From NCBI GenBank assembly GCA_044507695.1, contig JBIQJD010000013.1, positions 38,935-102,934 of the forward strand: 64,000 nt of DNA, given 5' to 3'. The translations under genes and the position numbers were made by a program. Numbering within the stretch: the stretch's first letter is position 1; the number at the start of each line of letters is the position of its first letter. This document shows positions 53,299 to 62,168 of this stretch, in pieces. Origin of the DNA: JBIQJD01 sp044507695. Lineage in GTDB: Bacteria > Bacteroidota > Ignavibacteria > Ignavibacteriales > Ignavibacteriaceae. The notes beneath the pieces were generated by a model. It was not told the origin of the DNA. It worked only from the letters and a program-made list of their open reading frames with translations, and did no database searches.

Positions 53299-53964
53299 TT
53301 GGAACATCACATGAATGAAGATATAAAAAGATTTCCGATGATTGGAGATAAGTTTCCCTCTTTTGATGTTCAAACTACGAGAGGAATTTTTTCTTTGCCT
53401 TCAGATTTTGAAGGCAAGTGGATGATACTATTTTCTCATCCGGGAGATTTTTCACCGGTTTGCACCACTGAGTTTTTAGCTTTTGCAAAACATAATATTG
53501 ATTTCAAAAAATTAAATGCACGGCTTGTCGGGCTTTCAATTGATCAGGTTTACACCCATATAAAATGGATTGAATGGATTAAAGAAAAATTTAATGTTGA
53601 TATTCCTTTTCCTGTAATTGCAGATGATCTTGGAAAAATTTCACAGAGGCTTGGAATTATTCACCCGGCTAAAGAAGTAAGTACAACACGCGCAGTTTAT
53701 ATAGTTGATCCTAAAAGTATTATCAGATCAATCCTTTTTTATCCGAATGAAATAGGTAGAAAAATTGATGAAATACTAAGGATGCTGAAAGCACTGCAAA
53801 TAGCAGATGCAAACAAGGTTGCACTGCCGGAAAACTGGCCTGAAAATGAAGTTATTGGAAGCAAGGTTATACTGCCGCCGCCTAAAGATATAGCGAGTTC
53901 ACAGCAGCGAATAAATGATGAAGAAGGATTTGACTGGTGGTTTATCGTTAGGAATCTGAATTAA
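53299..53964 (+). CDS. Peroxiredoxin, Prx6 (1-Cys) type
   Basis: The 221-residue protein reduces hydrogen peroxide and organic peroxides. The active site SHPGDFSPVCTTEF (peroxidatic Cys at about residue 55) and the long C-terminal extension (PENEVIGSKVILPPPK) are typical of the Prx6 branch. There is no other Cys, which fits the 1-Cys mechanism. The likely start is TTG at 53299, 7 bases after AGAGGGG; the ATG at 53311 lacks a ribosome site. It probably protects oxygen-sensitive PFOR upstream and forms an operon with the DHOD-like gene 23 bases downstream. Confidence 0.93.
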   Translation: MEHHMNEDIKRFPMIGDKFPSFDVQTTRGIFSLPSDFEGKWMILFSHPGDFSPVCTTEFLAFAKHNIDFKKLNARLVGLSIDQVYTHIKWIEWIKEKFNVDIPFPVIADDLGKISQRLGIIHPAKEVSTTRAVYIVDPKSIIRSILFYPNEIGRKIDEILRMLKALQIADANKVALPENWPENEVIGSKVILPPPKDIASSQQRINDEEGFDWWFIVRNLN

Positions 53965-53987
53965 TAATCAACCGGAGGATAAATAAA

Positions 53988-54977
53988 ATGGATCTTTCTA
54001 CAAACTATCTTGGCCTTCAATTAAAGAATCCGATTGTGCCTTCTGCAGGACCTCTTTCTCAGGATATCGGAAATATAAAATTAATGGAAGATTCCGGTGC
54101 TGCTGCTGTTGTGCTTTACTCGCTTTTTGAAGAACAAATTGAACATGAAATTCTTGAACATCATCATTACACAACATCACACACAGAAAGCCATCCCGAA
54201 GCATTGAATTATTTTCCGGAGATTTATGATTTTAAAACCGGAGCTGAAGGTTATCTTGAGCATATAAGAAAAATTAAAGAAGCGGTTGATATTCCCATAA
54301 TTGCAAGTTTGAATGGAAAAAATCCCGGCGGATGGATTGAGTTTTCACAAAAAATAGAACAAGCCGGTGCTGATGCACTTGAACTAAATATTTATAAACT
54401 TGCAACTGACCCTTCTGTCAGCGGAGCTGCAATAGAAAAGGAATATGTTGAGATTGTTAAAGAAGTTAAAATGAATATTTCAATTCCCGTTGCTGTAAAA
54501 CTTCATCCATATTTTTCATCATTGGCTGCAATGGCAAAAGAACTTGATGAAGTAGGAGCTGACGGACTTGTACTCTTCAACAGATTTTATCAGCCGGATA
54601 TTGATCTTAATACTTTGGAAGTAGTTCCGAATGTAATCCTTTCTTCACCAATGGCAATGCGTCTTCCGTTAAGATGGATTGCCATTCTGTATGGAAAAGT
54701 TAATGCTGATCTTGCTGCTACAAGCGGTGTTTATAGTGAAAAGGATGTAATAAAAATGATTATGGCAGGAGCTAAAGTTACACAGATGCTTTCATGCCTA
54801 TTAAGATACGGCATAGGTCATATCTCAGATGTAATTACAAAACTTATTTACTGGATGGAAGTGAATGAATATGAATCACTTGAACAAATGCGCGGAAGTA
54901 TGAGTTATAAGAAGGCAGCGGATCCCTCTCAGTTTGAACGGGCTAATTACATGAAGGTTTTAAATTCTATTAAATAA
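53988..54977 (+). CDS. Dihydroorotate dehydrogenase-like FMN protein
   Basis: This 329-residue TIM-barrel protein matches the family annotated as DHOD-like: MDLSTNYLGLQLKNPIVPSAGPLSQDIGNI at the start, ASLNGKNPGGW (about 110-120), ELNIYKL (about 134-140), VKLHPYFS (about 165-172) and GLVLFNRFYQPDID (about 186-199). True DHODs have the base Cys or Ser and an NxN motif in set places; these are not clearly conserved, so pyrimidine synthesis is not assured. It is often seen next to PFOR genes, as here. ACCGGAGG precedes the ATG. Confidence 0.85.
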   Translation: MDLSTNYLGLQLKNPIVPSAGPLSQDIGNIKLMEDSGAAAVVLYSLFEEQIEHEILEHHHYTTSHTESHPEALNYFPEIYDFKTGAEGYLEHIRKIKEAVDIPIIASLNGKNPGGWIEFSQKIEQAGADALELNIYKLATDPSVSGAAIEKEYVEIVKEVKMNISIPVAVKLHPYFSSLAAMAKELDEVGADGLVLFNRFYQPDIDLNTLEVVPNVILSSPMAMRLPLRWIAILYGKVNADLAATSGVYSEKDVIKMIMAGAKVTQMLSCLLRYGIGHISDVITKLIYWMEVNEYESLEQMRGSMSYKKAADPSQFERANYMKVLNSIK

Positions 54978-54999
54978 TACGGTAAATAACAGCTCTCCA

Positions 55000-55048
55000 C
55001 GCTGCAAGTATTAATTGTATTATCTCTTATACTTGCAGTGTTTTTTTT
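55000..55048 (+). terminator. Intrinsic terminator after the DHOD-like gene
   Basis: CGCTGCAAGTA (55000-55010) pairs with TACTTGCAGTG (55030-55040), one G-T pair included, then eight T residues. Confidence 0.85.
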
Positions 55049-55119
55049 CAGCAAATTCTCCAATTTCTTTTCAAACCAACAAACCTTATTTTAATCAGAA
55101 AATAATTTCAGGTGAAATC

Positions 55120-56793
55120 ATGCTAAAGCGTTTGTTGCCTTTTTTATTAATTGCGGTAATTTCATTTTCTATTGGAGCATTGTTTTTTGCAGGTGAACAA
55201 AATCCAATTACAAAAGAAGATATTGCTCACGCTGAAAAAATAACCGGAATAGAATTCACTGATGCAGAACGTGATTCAATGCTGGATGAACTTTTTTCTT
55301 CTTTAAAAAATTACAAAGTGATAAGAGAAGCCAATCTTAAAAACAGTATAATGCCGGCGTTGCAGTTTAATCCTGTTCCGCGCAATTTTAATTTTGAAAA
55401 AGAACAGAAGCCTTTACTATTTTCAGATTACTCAAACACAAAATTACCTGCTGATAAAAATGAACTTGCATTTTATTCCATCGGCCAATTAGCTGAGCTT
55501 ATCAAAACAAAACAAATTACTTCCGTTGAATTAACAAATTTTTTCCTGGATAGATTAAAAAAGTATTCTCCCACTATTCAATCAGTAATTACTCTTACAG
55601 AAGAGCTTGCGCTTGAGCAGGCAAAGAAAGCTGATGCTGAAATTGCCGCAGGTAAATACCGGGGAATGCTTCATGGAATTCCTTACGGTGTAAAAGATTT
55701 ACTTGCCACTAAAAATTATAAAACTACCTGGGGCTCTGTTCCTTACAAAGATCAGATGATTGATATGGATGCATCAGTTGTTAAGAAATTAGAAGAAGCC
55801 GGTGCTGTGCTTCTGGCAAAATTAACAATGGGTGCACTTGCATGGGGTGATGTTTGGTTTGGAGGTAAAACAAGAAATCCATGGAATATTGAACAAGGCT
55901 CAAGCGGATCTTCTGCTGGTTCTGCTGCTTCGGTTTCAGCAGGACTTTTACCATTTGCAATCGGCACAGAAACTTATGGTTCAATTATTTCACCATCAAC
56001 TGTTTGTGGTGTTACCGGATTAAGACCATCTTATGGAAGAGTAAGCAGAACGGGTGCAATGGCTTTGAGCTGGAGTATGGATAAAATTGGACCTATATGC
56101 CGTAACGCTGAAGATTGTGCTATTGTTTTTAATGCAATATACGGGCCTGATGAAGCTGATCCCACGGTTTATGATTTTCCGTTTAATTACAATTCTAAAA
56201 TTGATCTGAAAAAATTAAAAGTGGCATATCTTAAAAATGATTTCAGCGGTGATTATGATTTTAAAAAGAATGATTCAATCTCACTTGAGATAATAAAAAA
56301 TCTTGGGGTTGAATTAATTCCGGTTGAGCTTCCTGATTATCCTGTTTATGATATGTCTATCATTCTTTCTGCAGAAGCTGCGGCTGCGTTTGATGAACTA
56401 ACTCTATCAGGCAGAGATGATTTGATGATCAGGCAAATAAAAAATGCATGGCCAAATTCGTTCAGAGCCTCACGATTTATTCCCGCAGTTGAATACATTA
56501 ATGCAAATCGTCTGCGCACTTTATTAATTGAAGATTTGAATAAACTTATGCAGCAGTATGATGTTGTAATCGCTCCATCATGGAGAGGAAAAAATCTTTT
56601 GATGACCAATTTAAGCGGGCATCCTGCAATTGTGGTTCCCAACGGATTTTCAGAAAAAGAAACGCCGACAAGTATTTCATTCCTTGGTAATCTTTTTGAT
56701 GAAGGAACAATTATAGCTTTTGCAAAAGCATTTCAGGAAGCAACAGAATTTCATTTAAAACATCCGCCGCTGTTTTCCGATATTAAAAAATAA
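55120..56793 (+). CDS. Membrane-anchored or exported amidase-signature enzyme
   Basis: I set the start at ATG 55120, with CAGGTGAAA before it, because a hydrophobic N-terminal segment follows at once (about residues 4-22); an upstream frame is only read-through of the terminator region. The 557-residue protein has the Ser-cisSer-Lys triad of the amidase family: Lys in GIPYGVKDLL (about 189), the Gly/Ser block QGSSGSSAGSAASVSAG (about 262-278) and TYGSIISPS (about 287-295). It looks like GatA but is exported, with an added N-terminal domain of about 110 residues, so it probably hydrolyses amides outside the cytoplasm. The rhomboid gene follows after 15 bases. Confidence 0.88.
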   Translation: MLKRLLPFLLIAVISFSIGALFFAGEQNPITKEDIAHAEKITGIEFTDAERDSMLDELFSSLKNYKVIREANLKNSIMPALQFNPVPRNFNFEKEQKPLLFSDYSNTKLPADKNELAFYSIGQLAELIKTKQITSVELTNFFLDRLKKYSPTIQSVITLTEELALEQAKKADAEIAAGKYRGMLHGIPYGVKDLLATKNYKTTWGSVPYKDQMIDMDASVVKKLEEAGAVLLAKLTMGALAWGDVWFGGKTRNPWNIEQGSSGSSAGSAASVSAGLLPFAIGTETYGSIISPSTVCGVTGLRPSYGRVSRTGAMALSWSMDKIGPICRNAEDCAIVFNAIYGPDEADPTVYDFPFNYNSKIDLKKLKVAYLKNDFSGDYDFKKNDSISLEIIKNLGVELIPVELPDYPVYDMSIILSAEAAAAFDELTLSGRDDLMIRQIKNAWPNSFRASRFIPAVEYINANRLRTLLIEDLNKLMQQYDVVIAPSWRGKNLLMTNLSGHPAIVVPNGFSEKETPTSISFLGNLFDEGTIIAFAKAFQEATEFHLKHPPLFSDIKK

Positions 56794-56808
56794 AGTAAAG
56801 AAGTACGA

Positions 56809-57468
56809 ATGATCGATGATGATCAGGTGAAGTATAAAAAATATATTCTGTATCCGGTTGCTTTTCTTGTTTTAATTTGGGGAGTGAAAGCCGCTGAAGA
56901 AATTTTTCAAATCAGCTTTTCCCGGTTTGGATTAGCGCCGGGAGAAGCTTCAGGTTTAACCGGCATCATCTTTTCACCCCTTATTCATGCTGATCTCAAT
57001 CATCTTATCTCAAATTCACTTCCGCTTTTATTTCTCGGGCTGGGATTATTTTACTTTTATCCTCAATCCTCTATAAAAGTATCAATCATACTTTATATTG
57101 TTCCAAATATACTTGTTTGGTTTTTCGGCAGAAGCGCTTTTCACATTGGGGCAAGCGGAATTGTTTACGGACTTGTAACTTTTATGTTCTTCAGCGGAAT
57201 TATAAGAAGGGATTCACGCTCAATTGCTTTATCACTTGTTGTTACTTTTTTATATGGAAGTCTTGTGTGGGGAGTTTTACCAATAGATGAAAAAGTTTCA
57301 TGGGAATCACATTTGTTTGGAGCATTAACCGGAATTATTTGCGCATTCATTTTCAGGAAGAAAGATCCTTTTAAAAAATATGATTGGGAAAATGAAGATG
57401 AAGAAGAAAGTAATCACAATGAAAAACCGGAGATATCATGGACGAAGGGATATCCATGGGAAGAATGA
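56809..57468 (+). CDS. Rhomboid-family intramembrane serine protease
   Basis: The 219-residue protein has six membrane segments. The catalytic dyad is visible: Ser116 in GASG (residues 114-117) and His168 in WESHLFGALTG. An HADLNHLISNS segment (about 60-70) with the oxyanion His and Asn matches loop 1 of rhomboids. It cleaves membrane proteins within the bilayer. The C-terminal tail of about 35 residues is acidic and cytoplasmic. It lies 15 bases after the amidase gene and is probably co-transcribed. Confidence 0.92.
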   Translation: MIDDDQVKYKKYILYPVAFLVLIWGVKAAEEIFQISFSRFGLAPGEASGLTGIIFSPLIHADLNHLISNSLPLLFLGLGLFYFYPQSSIKVSIILYIVPNILVWFFGRSAFHIGASGIVYGLVTFMFFSGIIRRDSRSIALSLVVTFLYGSLVWGVLPIDEKVSWESHLFGALTGIICAFIFRKKDPFKKYDWENEDEEESNHNEKPEISWTKGYPWEE

Positions 57469-57562
57469 ATTTATATAACAGTATATCTTTTATATTAAAA
57501 ATCATTTCAATCACTTATAATCATCTGTTCATTTGCTATTTTCCTTAGAAAAGGAAAAGCTT

Positions 57563-57778
57563 ATGCCTATCAGGACAAAATACCGTGAAGTGCTGGATCT
57601 GATAAAAGAATTAAACGGCGTTGAATTTAAAGAATGGGAAGATGATGGGAAATTAATTTTGAAAATAAAAATCAGGAATAAACATGATAAAAAACTTATC
57701 ACCAATAAAATAGAAGAAGTTAATTATATGCATGCTTCAGACCTTGATGTTGAATTTAAATTTGATGAAGAAAAATAA
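57563..57778 (+). CDS. Small conserved-looking hypothetical protein
   Basis: The start at ATG 57563, after GAAAAGGAAAAGC, gives 71 residues; an upstream frame adds ten unlikely residues. The protein is charged and predicted alpha/beta, with VLDLIKELNGVEFKEWEDDG and a second half NKIEEVNYMHASDLDVEFKF, loosely like a BON or small stress domain. It has no signal peptide, membrane segment or Cys. It lies just before the M14 lipoprotein gene and is probably in the same operon. I do not recognise a family. Confidence 0.65.
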   Translation: MPIRTKYREVLDLIKELNGVEFKEWEDDGKLILKIKIRNKHDKKLITNKIEEVNYMHASDLDVEFKFDEEK

Positions 57779-57812
57779 CTTTTGCACTTTTCTAATTAAA
57801 AAAGGAAATATT

Positions 57813-59120
57813 TTGAAATATCTTCTCGCTTCATCATTCTTAACCATACTATTATTTTTTACAGGCTGCAGTTCATCAACCGAAACAATAAATGAAACAG
57901 ATACAACCAAAACTGACCCAACCCAGGGATTGTATTACGATCCTCCCGGATCAACAATTACAACTGATAAAGAAATTACTCCCCAGCATAAAAGAACATT
58001 TTATTTTATGAGCAGCGGATTGTATGCAAGCAACGAGTTTGAAGGCGCCCGTTTGAATGATTTTTATAAAGTTGATAGTACTGTTTACACTGCTGTTTTT
58101 TTTCCTGAGAATGCACCGGTAAACAACTCAGCATGGTATTCATTTAAATTGTGGTCTGATATTCCGCAGACTGTTACTATTAACTTACAATATAAAGATG
58201 GAACACACAGGTACTATCCAAAGCTGAGCAATGACGGCAATAACTGGAGAAGAATTGATTCTGCAGATTATATCACTGATACAGCTTCCGGAACTGCATC
58301 AATACGGGTTAAAATTAGTCCTGATACTTTATGGATTTCAGCACAGGAATTATTTACATCATCCGGTTATGAAAAGTGGATAACTCAGCTTCTTAAAAAT
58401 AATTTTATAAAAAGAGAAGTAATTGGTAAATCATCTTTAGGTAAACCAATTAACAAATTGATAATTAGTGAGAATAATGAAAGCAGAGATTATCTTGTTG
58501 TAATAGGCAGATTGCATCCGCCGGAAGTAACGGGCGGTTTTGCGCTGAAAGGATTTGTTGAAACAATTGCCGGAGAATCTGAATTAGCACGCACATTCCG
58601 AAAGCATTTTAAAACTTTTGTTGTTCCTTTAGTTAATCCCGATGGTGTTGATAACGGTAATTGGCGGCACAATGCACATGGCATTGATTTGAATCGTGAC
58701 TGGTATTATTTCAATCAACTGGAACCAAAAGTTATTGCTGAGGAATTACTGAGATTAAAAAATGAAGAGAATGCACGCTTTCATTTCTTTATTGATTTTC
58801 ATTCAACCCAGGTTGATGTTTTTTATACAACCGGGAAAGATACAACAAAAGAGAAAGATGAGATTTATGAATTGCAGCAGAAATGGCTGAAGGAACTTGC
58901 AGAAAAAAATCCTGATTATCTTGTGAACATTGATGAATCATTAAATAATCCAAATACTCCAACTTCTGATACGTGGAGTTATAACAATCTGAAAATTCCT
59001 TCCATTACTTATGAAATAGGAGATGAAACGGAGCGCGCACAAATTAAAAAAATCTCATCAAGTGCTGCTGAAATTATGATGAAACTTTTACTTCAGAAAG
59101 AAAGATCATCGGCGGATTAG
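57813..59120 (+). CDS. M14-family zinc carboxypeptidase lipoprotein
   Basis: The start is TTG at 57813, directly after AAAGGAAATATT; this gives a clean lipoprotein signal (LLFFTGC, Cys about 19) and a 435-residue chain. A beta domain (about 40-200) comes before the M14 domain. The zinc ligands are in GRLHPPEVTGG (HxxE, about 235) and in FIDFHSTQ (third His, about 330). NPDG (about 275), the substrate-binding DLNRDW and a late ITYEIGDE (catalytic Glu, about 405) complete the set. It is expected in the periplasm or on the surface, trimming peptides or peptidoglycan stems. Confidence 0.9.
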   Translation: MKYLLASSFLTILLFFTGCSSSTETINETDTTKTDPTQGLYYDPPGSTITTDKEITPQHKRTFYFMSSGLYASNEFEGARLNDFYKVDSTVYTAVFFPENAPVNNSAWYSFKLWSDIPQTVTINLQYKDGTHRYYPKLSNDGNNWRRIDSADYITDTASGTASIRVKISPDTLWISAQELFTSSGYEKWITQLLKNNFIKREVIGKSSLGKPINKLIISENNESRDYLVVIGRLHPPEVTGGFALKGFVETIAGESELARTFRKHFKTFVVPLVNPDGVDNGNWRHNAHGIDLNRDWYYFNQLEPKVIAEELLRLKNEENARFHFFIDFHSTQVDVFYTTGKDTTKEKDEIYELQQKWLKELAEKNPDYLVNIDESLNNPNTPTSDTWSYNNLKIPSITYEIGDETERAQIKKISSSAAEIMMKLLLQKERSSAD

Positions 59121-59202
59121 GGAATATCCCAAAAGCTTTTAAGTTAACGGAACATTTTTCTTTTCCTGATCTTCTAAATAAGAAAAATTTAGGAGAAAAA
59201 TT

Positions 59203-59772
59203 ATGAAAAGAAATTTTATAAAAATTTTTGTGCTGTTGATTTTGAGTACTGCATTCATTTTAAATGCACAAACTAAAGACAGTGTAAGGCAGAAGCTAAA
59301 AGATCTAAAAGGAAGAGCTGATAAAATCACTATTCAAACAAATGAAGGAGAGGTTACATTTGAAGGAAAGGAAGCTGATTACCTTCTGCGGAAAATGAAG
59401 CATGGTGTAAGATCTTTCAGTTTCGTTGCTCCGGGTGATATGTTCGCTTACGGTGAGAAATTTGATTTTGATGATTTTGATTTTTCATTCCCCAAATCTC
59501 CAAAAATTAAAATATTAAAACATCGGGATGATGATCTTGAAATACTCGATGAAGTAAATCAAAAAGTAACCGTTGAAAGAAAAGGTGGAAAGATAAAGGT
59601 TACTGTTAAAAAGAAGGAGAATGGAGAAGAAGTAACAGAAGTTTATGAAGGCGGGGAAGCCGAAAAATTTCTGGATGAAATGAATGATGATGAACCTTTC
59701 TCAATGCAATTTAAAATGGGTGATGATGATGACTCAGATAAAAAAGAAACACGAATCATTATCATCAAATAA
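59203..59772 (+). CDS. Secreted acidic hypothetical protein
   Basis: A signal peptide (about residues 1-22, ending LNAQ) opens this 189-residue protein. The mature part is highly charged with Asp- and Lys-rich stretches (FDFDDFDFSFP, GDDDDSDKKE) and a repeated beta-like pattern: ITIQTNEGEVTFEGKEADYLLRKM and later VTVKKKENGEEVTEVYEGGEAEKFLDEM look like two copies of one motif. It is therefore probably a small two-repeat periplasmic protein. TTAGGAG precedes the ATG. I do not recognise a family. Confidence 0.7.
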   Translation: MKRNFIKIFVLLILSTAFILNAQTKDSVRQKLKDLKGRADKITIQTNEGEVTFEGKEADYLLRKMKHGVRSFSFVAPGDMFAYGEKFDFDDFDFSFPKSPKIKILKHRDDDLEILDEVNQKVTVERKGGKIKVTVKKKENGEEVTEVYEGGEAEKFLDEMNDDEPFSMQFKMGDDDDSDKKETRIIIIK

Positions 59773-59816
59773 TAATTGAGGCAGTTACTTTAGTTCCATT
59801 TTGTAGTATCAAAGAT

Positions 59817-59912
59817 CATGCTTCATCTCTTAATTGTGTTGTTTTGTTTTTAATTTCAGAACCAAAATAAATATATTGATAAAAATTACTTTTCTTTATT
59901 TGATGAAGCATG
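59817..59912. repeat. 11-bp inverted repeat reaching over the PAP2 start codon
   Basis: CATGCTTCATC (59817-59827) is the exact complement of GATGAAGCATG (59902-59912). The right arm covers the ATG at 59910, and 74 bases lie between the arms. Confidence 0.6.
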
Positions 59913-60623
59913 AGCATTAAAGAAAATATTTTAAACATAAAAGAATTTCTGCACAATTTTGCTTTCCGTGATTTACGCGTAATTGTTGCCGCATTCATAT
60001 TTATTTCAGCAAGCTGGGCGTTCATTGAAATTGCTGATGAAGTTAATGAAGGTTCAACCAAAGCTTTTGATGAGACAATATTAACAACTTTGCGTAATGC
60101 TGAAAATTATGAAATTCCACGCGGACCCAAATGGCTGCCTGAGGCGGTACGTGATATTACGGCATTGGGCGGCGGTATGGTTCTCTTCCTTTTAACTGCT
60201 TCTGTTGCGGGATTTTTAATTCTTCAGAAAGAATATAAAATCATGTGGCTCATGCTTATAACTGTTGCCGGCGGTGCATTACTTAGTTATGGCTTGAAAG
60301 AATTTTATGCACGTGAAAGACCTGATGTTGTTCTTCATCTTATGGCGGAAACATCTCTGAGTTTCCCCAGCGGTCATTCAATGATGTCAATTGTAGTTTA
60401 TCTTGCGCTTGGCTCATTAATCGCACGGCTGCAAACACGAAGAAGAATCCGCGTTTATATTATTACTCTCGCTTTGTTTCTTTCATTTCTCATCGGCTTA
60501 AGCAGAATTTATCTCGGTGTTCATTATCCAACAGATGTACTTGCGGGATGGAGTGTTGGATTAGCATGGGCTTCATTAGTCTGGTTTGCTGCCTGGTACA
60601 TTCAACGGAAATATGATAAGTAA
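59910..60623 (+). CDS. PAP2-superfamily membrane phosphatase
   Basis: The 237-residue protein has five to six membrane segments and the three phosphatase motifs: KEFYARERPDV (about residues 130-140), PSGHSMMS (about 155-162) and SRIYLGVHYPTDVLAG (about 197-212), with catalytic His in motifs 2 and 3. Such enzymes remove phosphate from lipid phosphates such as undecaprenyl diphosphate, phosphatidic acid or lipid A. The PagL-like gene lies downstream, which supports an envelope-lipid role. No Shine-Dalgarno sequence is seen. Confidence 0.92.
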   Translation: MSIKENILNIKEFLHNFAFRDLRVIVAAFIFISASWAFIEIADEVNEGSTKAFDETILTTLRNAENYEIPRGPKWLPEAVRDITALGGGMVLFLLTASVAGFLILQKEYKIMWLMLITVAGGALLSYGLKEFYARERPDVVLHLMAETSLSFPSGHSMMSIVVYLALGSLIARLQTRRRIRVYIITLALFLSFLIGLSRIYLGVHYPTDVLAGWSVGLAWASLVWFAAWYIQRKYDK

Positions 60624-60747
60624 ATTTTCATATTAATTTTAAATCTATTTATGCAGTGATTAGAATCATCATGTAATATTCAATTTATCTGCTTCACTTC
60701 ATCATTAAAATTCTTTTATAAATTAATCCGGAAAAAGAACAATCAGG

Positions 60748-61239
60748 TTGAAAAGAATTTTATTCCTTTTGATTTTAATAAATATATCCAGTTTCTTTCC
60801 AAGAGATAAGGACGTTTATATGGTTTTCTCTGCCGGCTGGTTTGATTTTATTCAGCAGGCAGATCAGGCAGCGGAATTTAGATTTGAAATAAGAATTGAT
60901 AAAGGATTTTGGAATATCAAACCTTTATGGGGATTAACAAAAACAACCGATGGCGCTTCCCAGGCTTACATAGGAATATGGATGGATTTAAATTTATTCG
61001 GTGATTCATTCGTAATAACTCCGAGTTTTTCCCCAAGCTTCATTTATGAAGGAAGCGGCAAAACACTTTACAGTCCGGCAGAGTTCAAATCACAAATTGA
61101 AATTTCATACATATTTAAGGGTGAATCACGAATTTCTGTATACCTGAATCATATTTCTAATGCAGGCATTAGTAAACTAAATCCCGGAGCAGAAACCATC
61201 GGTATAAATTATATCATTCCGGTAGAAAATGTATTTTAA
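60748..61239 (+). CDS. PagL-like acyloxyacyl hydrolase (lipid A 3-O-deacylase)
   Basis: The 163-residue protein has a signal-like N-terminus (about 1-17) and an amphipathic beta-barrel pattern. The C-terminal segment holds HISNAGISKLNPGAE, in which His135, Ser137 and Glu149 have exactly the spacing (0, +2, +14) of the PagL triad. PagL removes an acyl chain from lipid A in the outer membrane and so tunes host or stress response. The start is TTG at 60748 after AATCAGG. It is preceded by a PAP2 phosphatase gene. Confidence 0.85.
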   Translation: MKRILFLLILINISSFFPRDKDVYMVFSAGWFDFIQQADQAAEFRFEIRIDKGFWNIKPLWGLTKTTDGASQAYIGIWMDLNLFGDSFVITPSFSPSFIYEGSGKTLYSPAEFKSQIEISYIFKGESRISVYLNHISNAGISKLNPGAETIGINYIIPVENVF

Positions 61240-61303
61240 TTGTTCAATTTTTTCTGCGTTAATGTTGCAGATATTTCATACAATAAGATAAAATCAGTTT
61301 AAT

Positions 61304-61999
61304 TTATTTTGAAGTTCTTGATTCCACAAGATCTTCTCTGAAGGTTTCAGCCATGTATGCACCAACATCATCAGCCGCAGCGCCTACTACTCTGTTCAAT
61401 TCATCCTTATCAAGTGAAGAAAGCTGAAGTGCATTAAAAACTTTAACTACAGTTTTACTGCTTTTTCCATCTGTTGTGTTTTGATCAATTGGTATTGTTT
61501 GTCCCTCCCAATTTTCCCAAACAAGATTTCCGCTTGCTCTGTCTATAATTCTTCCGTTTGCCTGTACATAAACTGAAACGCCGGTTTCTTTAACAACAAG
61601 TTTGCATTCTTCTAAAACGGTTTCAACTATGTATGCGGGATTATCGCTTACTTCATCAACAGGAGTTATGCTAAGGTATGTTTCCATTGCATTTCTCAAT
61701 CCTTCAGAAACATAACCCGCAAGTATTCTTGTATCAACTGCGCTTTTTAATTTTGCTTTACTGTCATCGGATAAAATATCAGAACCAACTGAAGCGAGAA
61801 TTCCGAGCACTGTATTATCTTCTTTTTTATTTGCGGGATCCTCTGTGGTAATCTGAATTTCAGAAGCATTTCTTGAAACACGCTCAGTAAACATTACTGC
61901 AGTACCATTAAGATTATATTTGGCAAGTTCGTTTGTGCCTGAACAACCGGCAATAAATAATACAAGAAAGGCCAGGAATGAAAAAAGCAGCGTTTTCAT
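61304..61999 (-). CDS. Lipoprotein of unknown function
   Basis: A lipoprotein signal (LFIAGC, Cys about 19) starts this 231-residue protein. The mature part is predicted alpha/beta, with a strand-rich centre (YIVETVLEECKLVVKETGVSVYVQANGRII, DRASGNLVWENWEGQTIP). It faintly resembles outer-membrane lipoproteins that carry an ABC-transporter-like or CsgG-like fold. I do not recognise a family. It stands alone on minus between plus-strand genes. Confidence 0.75.
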   Translation of the reverse strand: MKTLLFSFLAFLVLFIAGCSGTNELAKYNLNGTAVMFTERVSRNASEIQITTEDPANKKEDNTVLGILASVGSDILSDDSKAKLKSAVDTRILAGYVSEGLRNAMETYLSITPVDEVSDNPAYIVETVLEECKLVVKETGVSVYVQANGRIIDRASGNLVWENWEGQTIPIDQNTTDGKSSKTVVKVFNALQLSSLDKDELNRVVGAAADDVGAYMAETFREDLVESRTSK

Positions 62000-62168
62000 T
62001 TTTCCCTCATGTTATAAATAATTAGTTACTTTGAATGTTCAATTATAAGCCTGCATTATCTTACAATCAAATAATATCTGAAATAAAAAAATAAATTTAC
62101 TTCCTGCATGAAATTCTTCTTCAATTAAATTATATTCCACAAGTATTCAAGTATAGTTGGAGTTAAGA

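Noticed and set aside
55015..55119. N-terminal extension of the amidase frame
   Set aside because: It begins inside a terminator hairpin; the ATG at 55120 has a ribosome site and a proper hydrophobic leader.
57732..57812. N-terminal extension of the M14 lipoprotein frame
   Set aside because: It overlaps the previous gene and would bury the lipoprotein signal; TTG 57813 has an ideal AAAGGAAATATT site.
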